From positions 31,233 through 95,232 of the forward strand of contig JBGTGQ010000066.1 of NCBI GenBank assembly GCA_041746635.1: a stretch of DNA of 64,000 bases, given 5' to 3'. Below, piece after piece: positions 16,730 through 30,328 of the stretch (positions within the stretch are counted from its first letter, which is position 1; every line of letters starts with the position of its first letter). The notes under the pieces were generated by a model. The model was given only the letters and a program-made list of their open reading frames with translations, made no database searches and had not been told where the DNA came from. Source of the stretch: CAMASH01 sp041746635. Its GTDB lineage: Bacteria > Verrucomicrobiota > Verrucomicrobiia > Chthoniobacterales > Terrimicrobiaceae. Position numbers and translations under genes: made by a program.

Positions 16730-19138
16730 CTACTCGGGCGAGAAGGCCCAGAATTTCTCGAAGGCTTCGGACCAGTCGCGGGTTTCGACGCGGGCGCGGG
16801 CGGCGGAGCCGAGGCGTTCGCGCAGGCCGGGGTCGTCGCTAAGGCGGCGGATGGCTTCGGCGAGTTCGCCGACATCGAGGGCCTTGGTGACGAAGCCGTC
16901 CTTGCCGTGCTGGACGAGGTCGCGGGGGCCGCCGACGTCGGAGACGATGCAGGGGAGGCCGCAGGCCTGGGCTTCGAGGACGACATTGCCGAAGGTGTCG
17001 GTGGTGCTGGGGAAGACGAAGAAATCGGCGGAGGCGTAGGCGCGGGCAAGCGGTTCGCCGCGGAGGTAGCCGGTGAAGATGGCGTCGGGGAGGAGTTTTT
17101 TCATCTCGGCCATGTAGGGGCCCTCACCGATGAAGATGGGGCGCACGGGGGTCTTCCACTCGGCCAAGCGGCGGGTGGCGGCGACGAGGGTGTCGAGGTT
17201 TTTTTCCTTGGAGATGCGACCCACAAAGAGCATGGCGACTTCGCCTTCGCGCAGCCCGCGGTCGCGCCAGAAAGCGGCGTCGCGGTGCGCGGGGTGGAAC
17301 ATTTTCGTGTCGAGTCCGCGGGGAAGGATCTTGATTTTCTCGGCGGGTATACCGCGCTCGACCCAGCATTTGCGGTAGTCCTCGGAGTTGACGTAGATGA
17401 TGTCGAGCTGGCTGTAGAACCAATGCATGTAGTTCCAGGCGAGGGTCTCCATAAAGGAGTCGTCAGTGAGGATGCGGACGTATTGGGGGAAATCGGTGTG
17501 GTAGATGCCGACGGCGCGGAGCCCGAGGGATTTTGCGGCGTAGAGGGCGGTGAGGCCGACGGGGCCGGGCGTGCTGATGATGAGTTCGGAGTAATTCTCA
17601 CGAACGAGGTGCTCGAGGATGAGGAGCGTGGGGGGAAAGCTGAGGCGCTGGAGTTCGTATTCGGGTAGTTCGAATTCACCCACGGGGAGGAAATTTTTCA
17701 GCGGGATTCCGTGGTCGGAGACCTCGGAGCGACAGGTCATCACGGTGACGTCGTGTCCGGCGGCGACGCCGGCGGCGGTCATCTTGGCGATGGTGGTGGC
17801 GACGCCGTTGACATCTTCGAGCGTGTCGGTGAACCAGGCGCGTTTGGTGTTTTTCAGGAAATCGGGAGGCGATCCGGCGAGGGCGCGAGTGGCCTCGCGC
17901 AGCCATTCGCGGCGGGGCTGGCGCAGGGCGTGGATGTACGGGCTGAGGAGCGCGGCGATGGGCACGACCGGACTGATGGTCTGGATGCTCTCGATGAATT
18001 TCGCGCCGGTGATTTCCTTGATGAACTGGGTAAAAAAGCGATAGCCGAGCTGATTGGCGATAAGGTTGGCCATGAGGAAGGCGCGGCGTTCGGGTTCTTC
18101 CACCCCGGTGGTTTCGCGGAGGAGAGCGGCCTTGACCCCGGGTTTGGAGAAATAGCCGGAGAGTTCCTTCCAGAGGGAGCTATTGCCGACCATGGCCATC
18201 TCGAAGATTTTGCCGGAGGCGATGCCCTGGGCGAGGAAACCGAGTTTTTCGCCAAAGGTGAACTCGGTGGGGTCCTTGCCTTCCATGAAGCGCGAGAAGG
18301 CTTTTTCGATGAGGCCGGCGGCGGGGTCGCCGGCCTTGCCCGCGAACTTGGCCCTGAGGAAACCGTAGGCCGTATTGTAGGTGCCGTGGGCGAGCGCGAG
18401 GGGATTGCCACCCTCGCCTTTGGCCTCGGCGCGGCCGGCGCGGATGTGAGTGAGGAATTCGGCGGTGGAACCGGCGGCGGGCGTTTCGGTAAAGGCGCGG
18501 GCGGGGTAAACGCCGCCGTGATCGTCAGACCCGCCGACGAGGACCTTGCGCCACGGTTCGTCATGGGTGGGCTCCAGGCCGGTGCGGGAAACAAAAACTT
18601 CGATGCTGCGCGGGGTGAGCGATCCCAGCGCATAGCGGACGGCTTCGCCCAGACGGCTGTGGTAGCGGCCGTTGACGCCCTCGAAATGACGAAAGATCAG
18701 GAGGAGCTTTTGCAGTTGCAGGGGCGTCAGTTGTTCATTCGGAGAATAGAGCGGATGCGCCACGGCGTGGGCGAGGGACTGCTCGAAAAGGTATTTTTGC
18801 AGGTCGAATACATTCTCGCTCAGGCTCTGGATTTCGCGGTGTTGGGTCTCGGTCTGGCCCCAGACGAGGATGTGGACCTTGCATTCGTCGTCGGGAAAAC
18901 CGGCGGTGACTTCCTCGCCGAAAATCACGCCGGGAAGGTGGGCGATCTCGAGGCAGCCCGCAATGGTGTTGTGGTCCGTGAGCGTGACGTAATCCATCCC
19001 GGCGGCGCGCAGGCGCTGATAGACTTGCTGGGGATCCGAATAGCTGGCGGGAAAATCCAGACGGCGCAATACCCAGTCAGCCGCGCGGGTGCTATAGCGG
19101 GTGTGGATGTGAAGATCGGCTCGGGACATGGCGGTCAT
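16730..19138 (-). CDS. PHP-domain / GT4 glycosyltransferase fusion protein
   Basis: An 802-residue protein that joins two enzymes. The N-terminal part (about 1-400) is a PHP-family metal hydrolase: ADLHIHTRYS holds the first metal-binding His pair and YVTLTDHNTIAG the next, with VIFGEEVTAGF following. The C-terminal part (about 440-800) is a GT-B glycosyltransferase of family 4: KIKILPRGLDTKMFHP, LFVGRISKEKNLDTLV and ADFFVFPSTTDTFGNVVLEA, the last with the E..E-type nucleotide-sugar motif. No signal peptide. The start ATG 19138 overlaps the stop of the upstream deacetylase gene (ATGA), so the two are coupled. PHP domains act as phosphoesterases; the substrate here is unknown. Context suggests work on a glycolipid or polysaccharide together with the DUF2334 protein. 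Confidence 0.85.
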   Translation of the reverse strand: MTAMSRADLHIHTRYSTRAADWVLRRLDFPASYSDPQQVYQRLRAAGMDYVTLTDHNTIAGCLEIAHLPGVIFGEEVTAGFPDDECKVHILVWGQTETQHREIQSLSENVFDLQKYLFEQSLAHAVAHPLYSPNEQLTPLQLQKLLLIFRHFEGVNGRYHSRLGEAVRYALGSLTPRSIEVFVSRTGLEPTHDEPWRKVLVGGSDDHGGVYPARAFTETPAAGSTAEFLTHIRAGRAEAKGEGGNPLALAHGTYNTAYGFLRAKFAGKAGDPAAGLIEKAFSRFMEGKDPTEFTFGEKLGFLAQGIASGKIFEMAMVGNSSLWKELSGYFSKPGVKAALLRETTGVEEPERRAFLMANLIANQLGYRFFTQFIKEITGAKFIESIQTISPVVPIAALLSPYIHALRQPRREWLREATRALAGSPPDFLKNTKRAWFTDTLEDVNGVATTIAKMTAAGVAAGHDVTVMTCRSEVSDHGIPLKNFLPVGEFELPEYELQRLSFPPTLLILEHLVRENYSELIISTPGPVGLTALYAAKSLGLRAVGIYHTDFPQYVRILTDDSFMETLAWNYMHWFYSQLDIIYVNSEDYRKCWVERGIPAEKIKILPRGLDTKMFHPAHRDAAFWRDRGLREGEVAMLFVGRISKEKNLDTLVAATRRLAEWKTPVRPIFIGEGPYMAEMKKLLPDAIFTGYLRGEPLARAYASADFFVFPSTTDTFGNVVLEAQACGLPCIVSDVGGPRDLVQHGKDGFVTKALDVGELAEAIRRLSDDPGLRERLGSAARARVETRDWSEAFEKFWAFSPE

Positions 19139-19887
19139 TCGCGGCGCGAGAGAGTAAGCCAATCCTCATAAGTGATCGCCTCGCGTCCCGCAAGTGCTGT
19201 GCGCAGCAACTGCAATATCTGCCTTTTGATGGCAGGATGCTCCCAATCGGGTGGATGCAATCCGAAGCGGAGCAGGGGAACATGGCGGAGACGACGGGCG
19301 AGCGCGGCGTTCCACCACAGACTGGCCATCCGCCGCCAGGCCGCACGCACGCTCCAGACCAGGCTTTGCGAATCGTCCACACGGCCGGTTTTCAGGTCCT
19401 TGAAATTCTTCAACCGCGTCGTGTAGTCGAATCCGGCGTCTTTGACCGCGCATTCGGCTTTCTCACCCAGCAGCCACGCCGGCGCGATGAAGCCTTTGGG
19501 AAAAAAACCCGCCGTCTGAAATTCTGTCAGACCCTTTTCCAACAATCTGCGCGCTTCCATTTCCGAAAGATCGTAGAACTCACCCTCTCCGGCGGTGTAA
19601 AATTCGGTGACGAAAGATTGGGACCATTCGCCGCCGCGATGCGGGCGTTTGTGATAATAGCCGTGCAGGACGACCTCGTGGCCCCGATCGGCCGTTTCCC
19701 GGAGCCATGAGCAAAAGCCGGCATCTTCCAGAATGGGGGCCTTGTGGTGGTGGTTGGGAATAACCAGAAGCGAGGTCCGCTCCACCCCGATTCCCGCAAG
19801 GTCCGCCAGCATGTCCCCCACCCGCCCGTGCGTGAGCGGACTCACGTCGTGCAGAGAGACAACTAAAACCGGGCGTGATGTTTGCAT
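19135..19887 (-). CDS. DUF2334 polysaccharide-deacetylase-like protein
   Basis: A 250-residue protein of the DUF2334 branch of the NodB/carbohydrate esterase 4 superfamily. It has VVSLHDVSPLTH (metal-binding D and catalytic base region), VIPNHHHKAP, then EVVLHGYYHKRP, which carries the HxxxH metal ligands of deacetylases, and FIAPAWLLGEKAECAV. There is no signal peptide, so it probably acts in the cytoplasm on a sugar intermediate. It is translationally coupled to the PHP-glycosyltransferase gene, which suggests a two-step sugar modification and transfer. Divergently transcribed from ftsH with 35 bp between the starts. Confidence 0.85.
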   Translation of the reverse strand: MQTSRPVLVVSLHDVSPLTHGRVGDMLADLAGIGVERTSLLVIPNHHHKAPILEDAGFCSWLRETADRGHEVVLHGYYHKRPHRGGEWSQSFVTEFYTAGEGEFYDLSEMEARRLLEKGLTEFQTAGFFPKGFIAPAWLLGEKAECAVKDAGFDYTTRLKNFKDLKTGRVDDSQSLVWSVRAAWRRMASLWWNAALARRLRHVPLLRFGLHPPDWEHPAIKRQILQLLRTALAGREAITYEDWLTLSRRE

Positions 19888-19922
19888 TTATCAGAGCGGT
19901 GTGTTACCGGAAGGGATTACCA

Positions 19923-21974
19923 ATGTCTGAAGAAAATCCGAAGCAACAGAAAGAACAACCTCCATCGGGCGGAGGCGACCCGCAGTTGAACTGGCGCGGG
20001 CTCGTCCTGCTGGCCGTCGGCCTGGCTCTCATCGGGGGAGTTTTCCTCTTCCGGGGCGGCAATTTCACCCAAACCGATGAGATCTCCAACAAACAGTTTC
20101 TGGATTACCTGAAGGAGGGCAAGGTCCTCTCCAGCGAAAAACATCCGGTCGAAGTGGTGGTCGAAGAGGGGCGCAACACCCAGTCCATCACGGGCTTTTA
20201 CAACCGCGGCAAATCGCTCACTACGGGCAATGAAGTCGAGGCCCCGTTCCGCACGCAGGTTTTCATGCCCTTCAACGGGGACGAAATCAAAGCCGCCCTC
20301 ACCGCCGCCGGCATCACGCCCTCGGTCAAGCAGTCTTCCAACCTCTTGGCCTCGGCGTTGATCAGCTTCCTTCCTATCGCGCTGTTTTTGGTCATTCTTT
20401 ATTTCTTCTTCCGTTCGCAGATCAAGATGGCAGGCCGCAGCGCCATGAGCTTTGGCAAGAGCAAAGCCCGCATGCTCTCCAAGGATAAAAACCGCATCAC
20501 CTTCAAGGATGTGGCCGGGGTCGAGGAAGCGCGCGAAGAAGTTTCTGAATTGGTGGATTTTTTAAAGGACCCGAAGAAGTTCCAAAAGCTCGGCGGTCGC
20601 ATCCCCAAGGGCGTGCTCATGGTCGGTTCACCCGGCACGGGCAAAACCCTGCTGGCCCGCGCCATTGCGGGCGAGGCGGACGTGCCGTTTTTCTCCATCA
20701 GCGGATCGGACTTCGTGGAAATGTTCGTCGGCGTGGGCGCTTCGCGTGTGCGCGACATGTTCGAGCAGGGCCGCAAAAGTGCGCCGTGTCTGATCTTCAT
20801 TGATGAAATTGACGCCGTGGGGCGCCACCGCGGACATGGCATGGGTGGTGGGCACGACGAACGCGAGCAAACCCTCAACCAGCTTCTGGTCGAAATGGAC
20901 GGCTTCGACACGCAGGACGGCGTGATTATTATCGCCGCCACCAACCGGCCTGATGTCCTGGATCCCGCGCTGCTGCGTCCGGGTCGCTTCGACCGCGAGG
21001 TCACCGTGAGCCTGCCCGATGTGCGGGGCCGCGAAGAAATCCTGAAAGTTCATTCCAAAAAGGTGAAACTTTCCACCGGCGTCGATATGAGCATCATTGC
21101 GCGCGGCACCCCGGGGTTTTCCGGCGCGGAGCTGGCCAATCTCATGAACGAGGCCGCCCTCATTGCCGCCCGCAAGGGACTAAAGGCCATCACCAATGCC
21201 GAGATGGAAGAAGCCCGCGACAAGGTGCGCTGGGGCCGCGAGCGGCGCAGTCTGGCCATGAGCGAGAAGGAAAAAATCTCCACCGCCTGGCACGAGGCCG
21301 GTCACGCTTTGATCAGCGTTTTGCTGGAACACACCGATCCGCTGCACAAGGTGACGATCATTCCGCGGGGACGCGCCTTGGGCGTGACCATGTCCTTGCC
21401 CGAAGGCGACCAATATTCTTTCCACCGCAAGGAGGCGCTCGACATGATCGCCATGACGGCCGGCGGGCGCATTGCCGAGGAGATCTTCGTCGAGGACTTC
21501 ACCACTGGCGCATCGAACGACATCAAGCAAATGACCCGGCTGGCCCGGAAGATGGTTTGCGAATGGGGGATGAGCGAGAAGTTGGGCATGGTCGAATACG
21601 GAGAGCATGAGGATCACGTTTTTCTCGCCCGGGATATGGGCCGTGCCCGCGACTACAGCGAGGCGACCGCCCAAGAGATTGACCGTGAGGTCCGCCGATT
21701 TGTGGATGAAGGATACGCCCGCGCGAAAGCCCTCATCACGGAACACCGCGACAAAGTGGAGCTCATCGCCAAGGCTTTGTTGGAGTATGAAACCCTCGAT
21801 GGTGCCCAGGTTAAGGAACTGATCGAGACCGGCACGATGAAAAATCCTCCGTACAAGGAAAAGGCCCCGCCTCCCCTGCCACCGCCGCCGGCTGAAACCG
21901 TGCCGGAGCCGCCGGAATCCATCAACAAGCCGGAGTTTCCGTCCGGAGGGTTCCCCGCGCCCGCCCCGGCGTAG
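19923..21974 (+). CDS. ftsH: ATP-dependent zinc metalloprotease FtsH
   Basis: A 683-residue membrane AAA+ protease. It has two spans, near residues 25-45 and 140-160, around a periplasmic domain. The AAA module has Walker A GSPGTGKT (about 235-242), Walker B LIFIDEIDAVGRHRGHG and an SRH region with ATNRPDVLDPALLRPGRFD. The protease domain has the zinc motif HEAGH (about 457-461). The C-terminus is Pro-rich (APPPLPPPPAETVP), longer and less charged than in E. coli. FtsH degrades misfolded membrane proteins and regulators such as LpxC and sigma-32 in model species. ATG 19923 is preceded by GGAAGGGA at good distance; an in-frame upstream start at 19875 would give an unrelated extension. Confidence 0.96.
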   Translation: MSEENPKQQKEQPPSGGGDPQLNWRGLVLLAVGLALIGGVFLFRGGNFTQTDEISNKQFLDYLKEGKVLSSEKHPVEVVVEEGRNTQSITGFYNRGKSLTTGNEVEAPFRTQVFMPFNGDEIKAALTAAGITPSVKQSSNLLASALISFLPIALFLVILYFFFRSQIKMAGRSAMSFGKSKARMLSKDKNRITFKDVAGVEEAREEVSELVDFLKDPKKFQKLGGRIPKGVLMVGSPGTGKTLLARAIAGEADVPFFSISGSDFVEMFVGVGASRVRDMFEQGRKSAPCLIFIDEIDAVGRHRGHGMGGGHDEREQTLNQLLVEMDGFDTQDGVIIIAATNRPDVLDPALLRPGRFDREVTVSLPDVRGREEILKVHSKKVKLSTGVDMSIIARGTPGFSGAELANLMNEAALIAARKGLKAITNAEMEEARDKVRWGRERRSLAMSEKEKISTAWHEAGHALISVLLEHTDPLHKVTIIPRGRALGVTMSLPEGDQYSFHRKEALDMIAMTAGGRIAEEIFVEDFTTGASNDIKQMTRLARKMVCEWGMSEKLGMVEYGEHEDHVFLARDMGRARDYSEATAQEIDREVRRFVDEGYARAKALITEHRDKVELIAKALLEYETLDGAQVKELIETGTMKNPPYKEKAPPPLPPPPAETVPEPPESINKPEFPSGGFPAPAPA

Positions 21975-22054
21975 GCTGATCGTGGCATCTGCATCCTGCT
22001 GATGCGAATTGAATTCACGCATGAGCTGGATGTTCATGCCACGGAACAATTCCA

Positions 22055-22114
22055 TTTTCCCGGGAACACGTTTTCGGAAAACTCACGTTTTCCGCTACGG
22101 AGAAAACGGGAAAA
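22055..22114. terminator. Hairpin region between ftsH and the ACT gene
   Basis: Nested inverted repeats occupy the convergent gap: outer TTTTCCCG (22055-22062) with CGGGAAAA (22107-22114), and inner CGTTTTCC (22086-22093) with GGAGAAAACG (22099-22108, one bulge). A T-run follows (GCCGTTTTTGGG). The arrangement suits termination of ftsH and, in the other direction, of the gltB/ACT operon. Confidence 0.55.
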
Positions 22115-22127
22115 GCCGTTTTTGGGA

Positions 22128-22526
22128 TTACAATTCCTTGGACAAATAGCGCAGGGCCTTGACCGGATCGGCCACGCGCAAAATCAGGAGCCCCCGCTTG
22201 GCCGTCGGCATCGAGGCCAGGTAGGCGTATTCGATGTTGATTTTGTGCGTGGATAAAACCTTGGCAATGCGGGAAAGACTACCGGGCTTGTTATCGTTCT
22301 CAAGCATAAGCACGTCGCTTTCGACCACCAGGGTCCCGCAGGCTTCAAAGAGCGCCATGGCTTTGCGGGTGTCGCTCACGACCATTCGCACCACGGCGTG
22401 ATCCACCGTGTCGGAGACGGTTAGTCCATAGATATTCACCCGCCCGGCCGCCAGTTCATCGCAAACCTGGGCCAACGTGCCCGGTTTGTTGGCAATGAAG
22501 ATGGCTAGTTGCTCAACGATTCTCAC
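22128..22526 (-). CDS. Tandem ACT-domain protein
   Basis: A 132-residue protein made of two ACT domains: EQLAIFIANKPGTLAQVCDE (first, residues 5-24) and LMLENDNKPGSLSRIAKVLS (second, about 74-93). Each carries the 'N/D-K-P-G-xL' turn that binds an amino acid at the dimer interface. Stand-alone ACT proteins of this type act as small amino-acid sensors. The start is GTG at 22526, 12 nt after the gltB stop, so it lies in the gltB operon. This suggests feedback sensing in nitrogen assimilation, but no target is known. Its C-terminus faces the ftsH terminator hairpin. Confidence 0.85.
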   Translation of the reverse strand: MRIVEQLAIFIANKPGTLAQVCDELAAGRVNIYGLTVSDTVDHAVVRMVVSDTRKAMALFEACGTLVVESDVLMLENDNKPGSLSRIAKVLSTHKINIEYAYLASMPTAKRGLLILRVADPVKALRYLSKEL

Positions 22527-22538
22527 AAAGAGTTTGGA

Positions 22539-27128
<4,590 letters not shown>

Positions 27129-27157
27129 GCAGTGGTTTTTCTGGTTGTTCTTCGCGA

Positions 27158-27190
27158 GTCTTAGGCTGAAGGCTGCTGCCGACCTAAGAC
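27158..27190 (-). promoter_or_regulatory. Hairpin in the gltB leader
   Basis: GTCTTAGG (27158-27165) pairs perfectly with CCTAAGAC (27183-27190), and an inner GGCTGCTGCC can also fold. It lies 30-62 bp before the gltB start and is not followed by a T-run before the start codon. It may be a regulatory or stabilising element. It matches no riboswitch class I recognise. The remaining leader (27191-27254) holds AT-rich sequence but no convincing promoter. Confidence 0.4.
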
Positions 27191-27254
27191 GACAGCAACT
27201 TTCATTCCACCCACGGCGAGTGTCAGCAAATATTTACTCAGAGACGCAAAAAAA

Positions 27255-28667
27255 TCACGGATGCGTCATTTCCTCCGCCTTGACCCAAAGATCGAACTGC
27301 TCGGCCGTAAGATGCCCGAGGGCCAGGGCGGCGTCTTTCAAGCCCGTGCCTTCCTTGTGGGCTTTTTTGGCAATCTGGGCGGCCTTGTCGTAACCAATAT
27401 GGGGATTCAGGGCCGTGACCAACATGAGGGAATTCTTCACGTATTCAGCGATCCGATCCTCGTTGGCTTCGATCCCGACAGCGCAATGTTCATTGAACGA
27501 CTCGCAGCCATCGGCCAGCAGGCGGACGGAATTGAGAAAATTAAAAATGATGAGCGGCTTAAAGACATTCAGTTCGAAATTCCCCTGCGATCCGGCAATG
27601 CCAATGGCGGCATCGTTGCCCATCACCTGCACGGCGATCATGGTGAGCGATTCGCATTGGGTCGGATTCACCTTGCCGGGCATAATGGAGGAACCGGGTT
27701 CGTTTTCCGGGATGGTCAGCTCACCCAGTCCGCAGCGCGGGCCGGAGGCGAGCCAGCGGATATCGTTGGCGATTTTCATCAGCGAGCAGGCCAGGCTTTT
27801 GAGCGCGCCGCTGGCAAAAACGAATTCGTTGTGCGACGCGAGGGCGGAGAATTTGTTTGGAGCCGCGACGAAGGGCAGTCCGGTCTGGCTGGCCATGTGG
27901 GCAGCGGCGCGATCGCCAAACTCCGGATGGGAATTCAGACCGGTGCCCACCGCCGTGCCGCCGATGGCCAGGGAATACAAGCCGGGCAGCGCGCTTTCCA
28001 CCCGCTGGAGATCATCGTCGAGCATGGTGACATAGCCGAAAAATTCCTGACCCAGAGTGAGCGGGGTCGCATCCTGCAAATGGGTGCGGCCGATTTTGAC
28101 AATGTGGGAAAAAGCTTTGGCCTTGGCATCCAGCGTGTCGCGCAAGCCGCGCACAGCGGGCAACAACTCGGCCACAACCTCGCACGCCGCAGCGATGTTC
28201 ATCGCGGTGGGGAAGGTGTCGTTGGACGATTGGGACATGTTGACGTGATCGTTGGGATGGACCGGCTGCTTGGATCCGAGAACTCCCCCGGCCATCTCAA
28301 TGGCACGGTTTGAGATGACTTCGTTGGCGTTCATGTTGCTCTGGGTGCCGCTGCCGGTCTGCCAGATGCGCAGGGGAAAATGATCATCCAGCTTGCCGGC
28401 AATCACCTCGTCGGCCGCTTGGACGATGAACTGGCACATGTCCTCGGGGAGCTTGCCGAGATCGCGGTTGGCCAGAGCGCAGGCCTTTTTCAAAATGCCG
28501 AGGGCGCGGATTAATTCGGGGGGTTTGACATCATTCCCGATGTCAAAATGAACTAGGGAACGGGCGGTTTGCGCCCCCCAGTAGCGATCATGGGGCACCG
28601 AAATGGCACCCATGGAGTCGGTTTCAACGCGGTGCGATTTTGTGGGAGAGGGAGAATGCGAACTCAC
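27255..28667 (-). CDS. fumC: Fumarate hydratase, class II
   Basis: A 470-residue class II (iron-independent) fumarase of the aspartase/fumarase superfamily, interconverting fumarate and malate in the TCA cycle. Residues around 100-150 give WQTGSGTQSNMNANEVISNR and HPNDHVNMSQSSNDTFPTAM. The signature GSSIMPGKVNPTQCE (about residue 330) carries the catalytic Ser loop. The tail GLKDAALALGHLTAEQFDLW fits FumC rather than aspartase. The first 15 residues (MSSHSPSPTKSHRVE) are an unconserved lead; MGAISVPHDRYWGAQT is the family start region. A run of T directly after the stop may help termination. Confidence 0.96.
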   Translation of the reverse strand: MSSHSPSPTKSHRVETDSMGAISVPHDRYWGAQTARSLVHFDIGNDVKPPELIRALGILKKACALANRDLGKLPEDMCQFIVQAADEVIAGKLDDHFPLRIWQTGSGTQSNMNANEVISNRAIEMAGGVLGSKQPVHPNDHVNMSQSSNDTFPTAMNIAAACEVVAELLPAVRGLRDTLDAKAKAFSHIVKIGRTHLQDATPLTLGQEFFGYVTMLDDDLQRVESALPGLYSLAIGGTAVGTGLNSHPEFGDRAAAHMASQTGLPFVAAPNKFSALASHNEFVFASGALKSLACSLMKIANDIRWLASGPRCGLGELTIPENEPGSSIMPGKVNPTQCESLTMIAVQVMGNDAAIGIAGSQGNFELNVFKPLIIFNFLNSVRLLADGCESFNEHCAVGIEANEDRIAEYVKNSLMLVTALNPHIGYDKAAQIAKKAHKEGTGLKDAALALGHLTAEQFDLWVKAEEMTHP

Positions 28668-28760
28668 CGGGGGACCCTACGATGAAGAGAAGGGTGTGGG
28701 AAGGAACAAGTCGCTGCGGAGCGTTCAAAAGGTGTGATTAAATGTGGGTACAGCCCACAA

Positions 28761-28818
28761 GGAGCACAGGCAACGTGCCTGTGAACGAAAACCGACCCAG
28801 GCAAGTTGCCTGTGCTCC
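28761..28818. repeat. 58-bp composite palindrome with two internal hairpins
   Basis: The outer ends are GGAGCACAGGCAAC... and ...GTTGCCTGTGCTCC. Each half also folds on itself: CACAGGCA/TGCCTGTG on the left and CAGGCAA/TTGCCTG on the right. Around it, GGTGTGATTAAATGTGGGTA (28731-28750) is an imperfect reverse complement of CACCCACTCCTAATCACGCC (28836-28855), so the whole structure spans about 125 bp. It fills most of the gap between fumC and the epimerase-like gene. Confidence 0.85.
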
Positions 28819-28876
28819 CTAAATTGATCCTACCTCACCCACTCCTAATCACGCCACGCGCGCACCACTCCAATTT

Positions 28877-30328
28877 TCACGCAGGGGTCGTCTTGGGCGA
28901 GAAGGGCTTCTTGCGGGCCGGAAAAATGCGGGCGGGCGGAACAACCGGCGAGAGCACGATTTTTTCCCCTCTGGCCGCTGGCACAACTTCATCTTCCTCC
29001 GCCTCGAGAGGAAGGTCCACCCCCATAAAATTATCGAAGTAGTCCCGCAGTCCCTCATCGAGTGAGGCAGGCTGGGGCGTCCACCCCGCTTCGTGCAAAC
29101 GGGCGAGATCGGCTTTTTCCGGCTCGGGGGACGGAAGAGCGCAGGGCGGCTGCACCCATTTGATGACCGCCTTGCGGCCGAGGGCCTCAAAGACAGCATG
29201 GACAAGGTCGGAAACTGTGGACGAAGTGCCGGAGCCTAATTCGTATAGGCCTGCCGCCTCTTCGTTCTCGGCCAGGAACGTGGCGATGCGGGCGGCATCG
29301 CGGACATAAAGAAAATCGTGCCTGCGGATGCCCTCGGGGGAGTCCGGGTGCAAATTTTCGGGGAGGAGAGCCACTCCGGTTTCGGTAATCTGCTCATGCA
29401 GCATTTTTGCCAAGCCATAAATGGAATCGTCCCGACGTTCATGCGGACCGAAAAGCCGGAAGTGTTTCAGCGAAAGATAATTTTTGGCCGACAACTGCGT
29501 CAGGCCATGACGGTCAAAAAGATTGGCCATGACTCCGGACCGGGTCTCGGGCCGAAAATTTTCCGGCCGCCCCCGAGCGAGATCCTTGCGCTTGGGATGG
29601 GGCCCGAGCGAACTGGCCGAGCCGAGACTAATGAAACGGCCCCCGTTTTCGACCAAATGGGACAACACCGATTTTGGCAGGGCCAGTGGAGAGGGATTTT
29701 CGTCCCATCCGGCCAGATAAAAAACATGGGAAAATGCCCCCAACGGCCGCGAGCCGGACCCGAGACCGGCCGCGAGTTCTTCCCGACTCAAGAACTCTTC
29801 AAAGCGAAGGGAGGGGAGATTTTTCCATCGCTCATTCTCCAGATTGTCGGCAATCACGATCTCGCGCAAACCGCGGCGGTTAAGGTGCCGGACGAGTGCG
29901 GTTCCGAAGAAATCCATGCCGCCGACCACGAGAACGCGCCGAAATTTCATGGCGGGTTCCGCCAGCCCAGCCGGGCGGATCGCGAACGATACGGACGAAA
30001 TTTTCTCCTTCTTAACTTCAGCCGGCGCGCCGGGGCTTGCTTTTTGCTCCGGAACGATGGATTGCGACCCCAGCTCCCGGCCGATGCGAAGACGAAGATC
30101 GAGATAGGCGCGCCGGAGCTCAGCGAACTGGACTCCAGCCACTCGTTTGCCCCGGCGTAAGAGTCGCCGAACCTTCTCCCATGGCGGGCCATCCATCGAT
30201 CCATCGCCGCTCTTTTTCGGGGGCGGCAAATCCGGTATATCCTTGGAGGAAGCCCCGCGTGCTTCTCCTTCCGCAGCATGGGTCGTCTGTATTTCCCTTT
30301 CGGCCTGTCGTTCCTTGTCGTTTTCCAT
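28877..30328 (-). CDS. Degenerate extended-SDR (sugar-nucleotide epimerase-like) protein with N-terminal extension
   Basis: A 483-residue protein. From about residue 127 (MKFRRVLVVGGMDFFGTALV) it follows the extended SDR fold and is closest in wording to ADP-glyceromanno-heptose 6-epimerase (IVIADNLENERWKNLPSLRF, GLAKMLHEQ, RRHDFLYVRDAAR). Two hallmarks are changed. The nucleotide glycine motif reads GGMDFFG, with Asp for the middle Gly, and no YxxxK catalytic pair is found where the segment before LKHFRLFGPHE should hold it. The first 126 residues are basic and low-complexity, and the C-terminus adds a charged tail. It may bind a sugar nucleotide without catalysis. ATG 30328 is the likely start; ATG 29950 would give the SDR part alone. 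Confidence 0.7.
   Translation of the reverse strand: MENDKERQAEREIQTTHAAEGEARGASSKDIPDLPPPKKSGDGSMDGPPWEKVRRLLRRGKRVAGVQFAELRRAYLDLRLRIGRELGSQSIVPEQKASPGAPAEVKKEKISSVSFAIRPAGLAEPAMKFRRVLVVGGMDFFGTALVRHLNRRGLREIVIADNLENERWKNLPSLRFEEFLSREELAAGLGSGSRPLGAFSHVFYLAGWDENPSPLALPKSVLSHLVENGGRFISLGSASSLGPHPKRKDLARGRPENFRPETRSGVMANLFDRHGLTQLSAKNYLSLKHFRLFGPHERRDDSIYGLAKMLHEQITETGVALLPENLHPDSPEGIRRHDFLYVRDAARIATFLAENEEAAGLYELGSGTSSTVSDLVHAVFEALGRKAVIKWVQPPCALPSPEPEKADLARLHEAGWTPQPASLDEGLRDYFDNFMGVDLPLEAEEDEVVPAARGEKIVLSPVVPPARIFPARKKPFSPKTTPA

Noticed and set aside
28877..30328. Naming the gene hldD (heptose epimerase)
   Set aside because: The wording is close, but the Gly motif and the YxxxK pair are altered and about 126 extra residues precede the domain, so a functional name would be unsafe.
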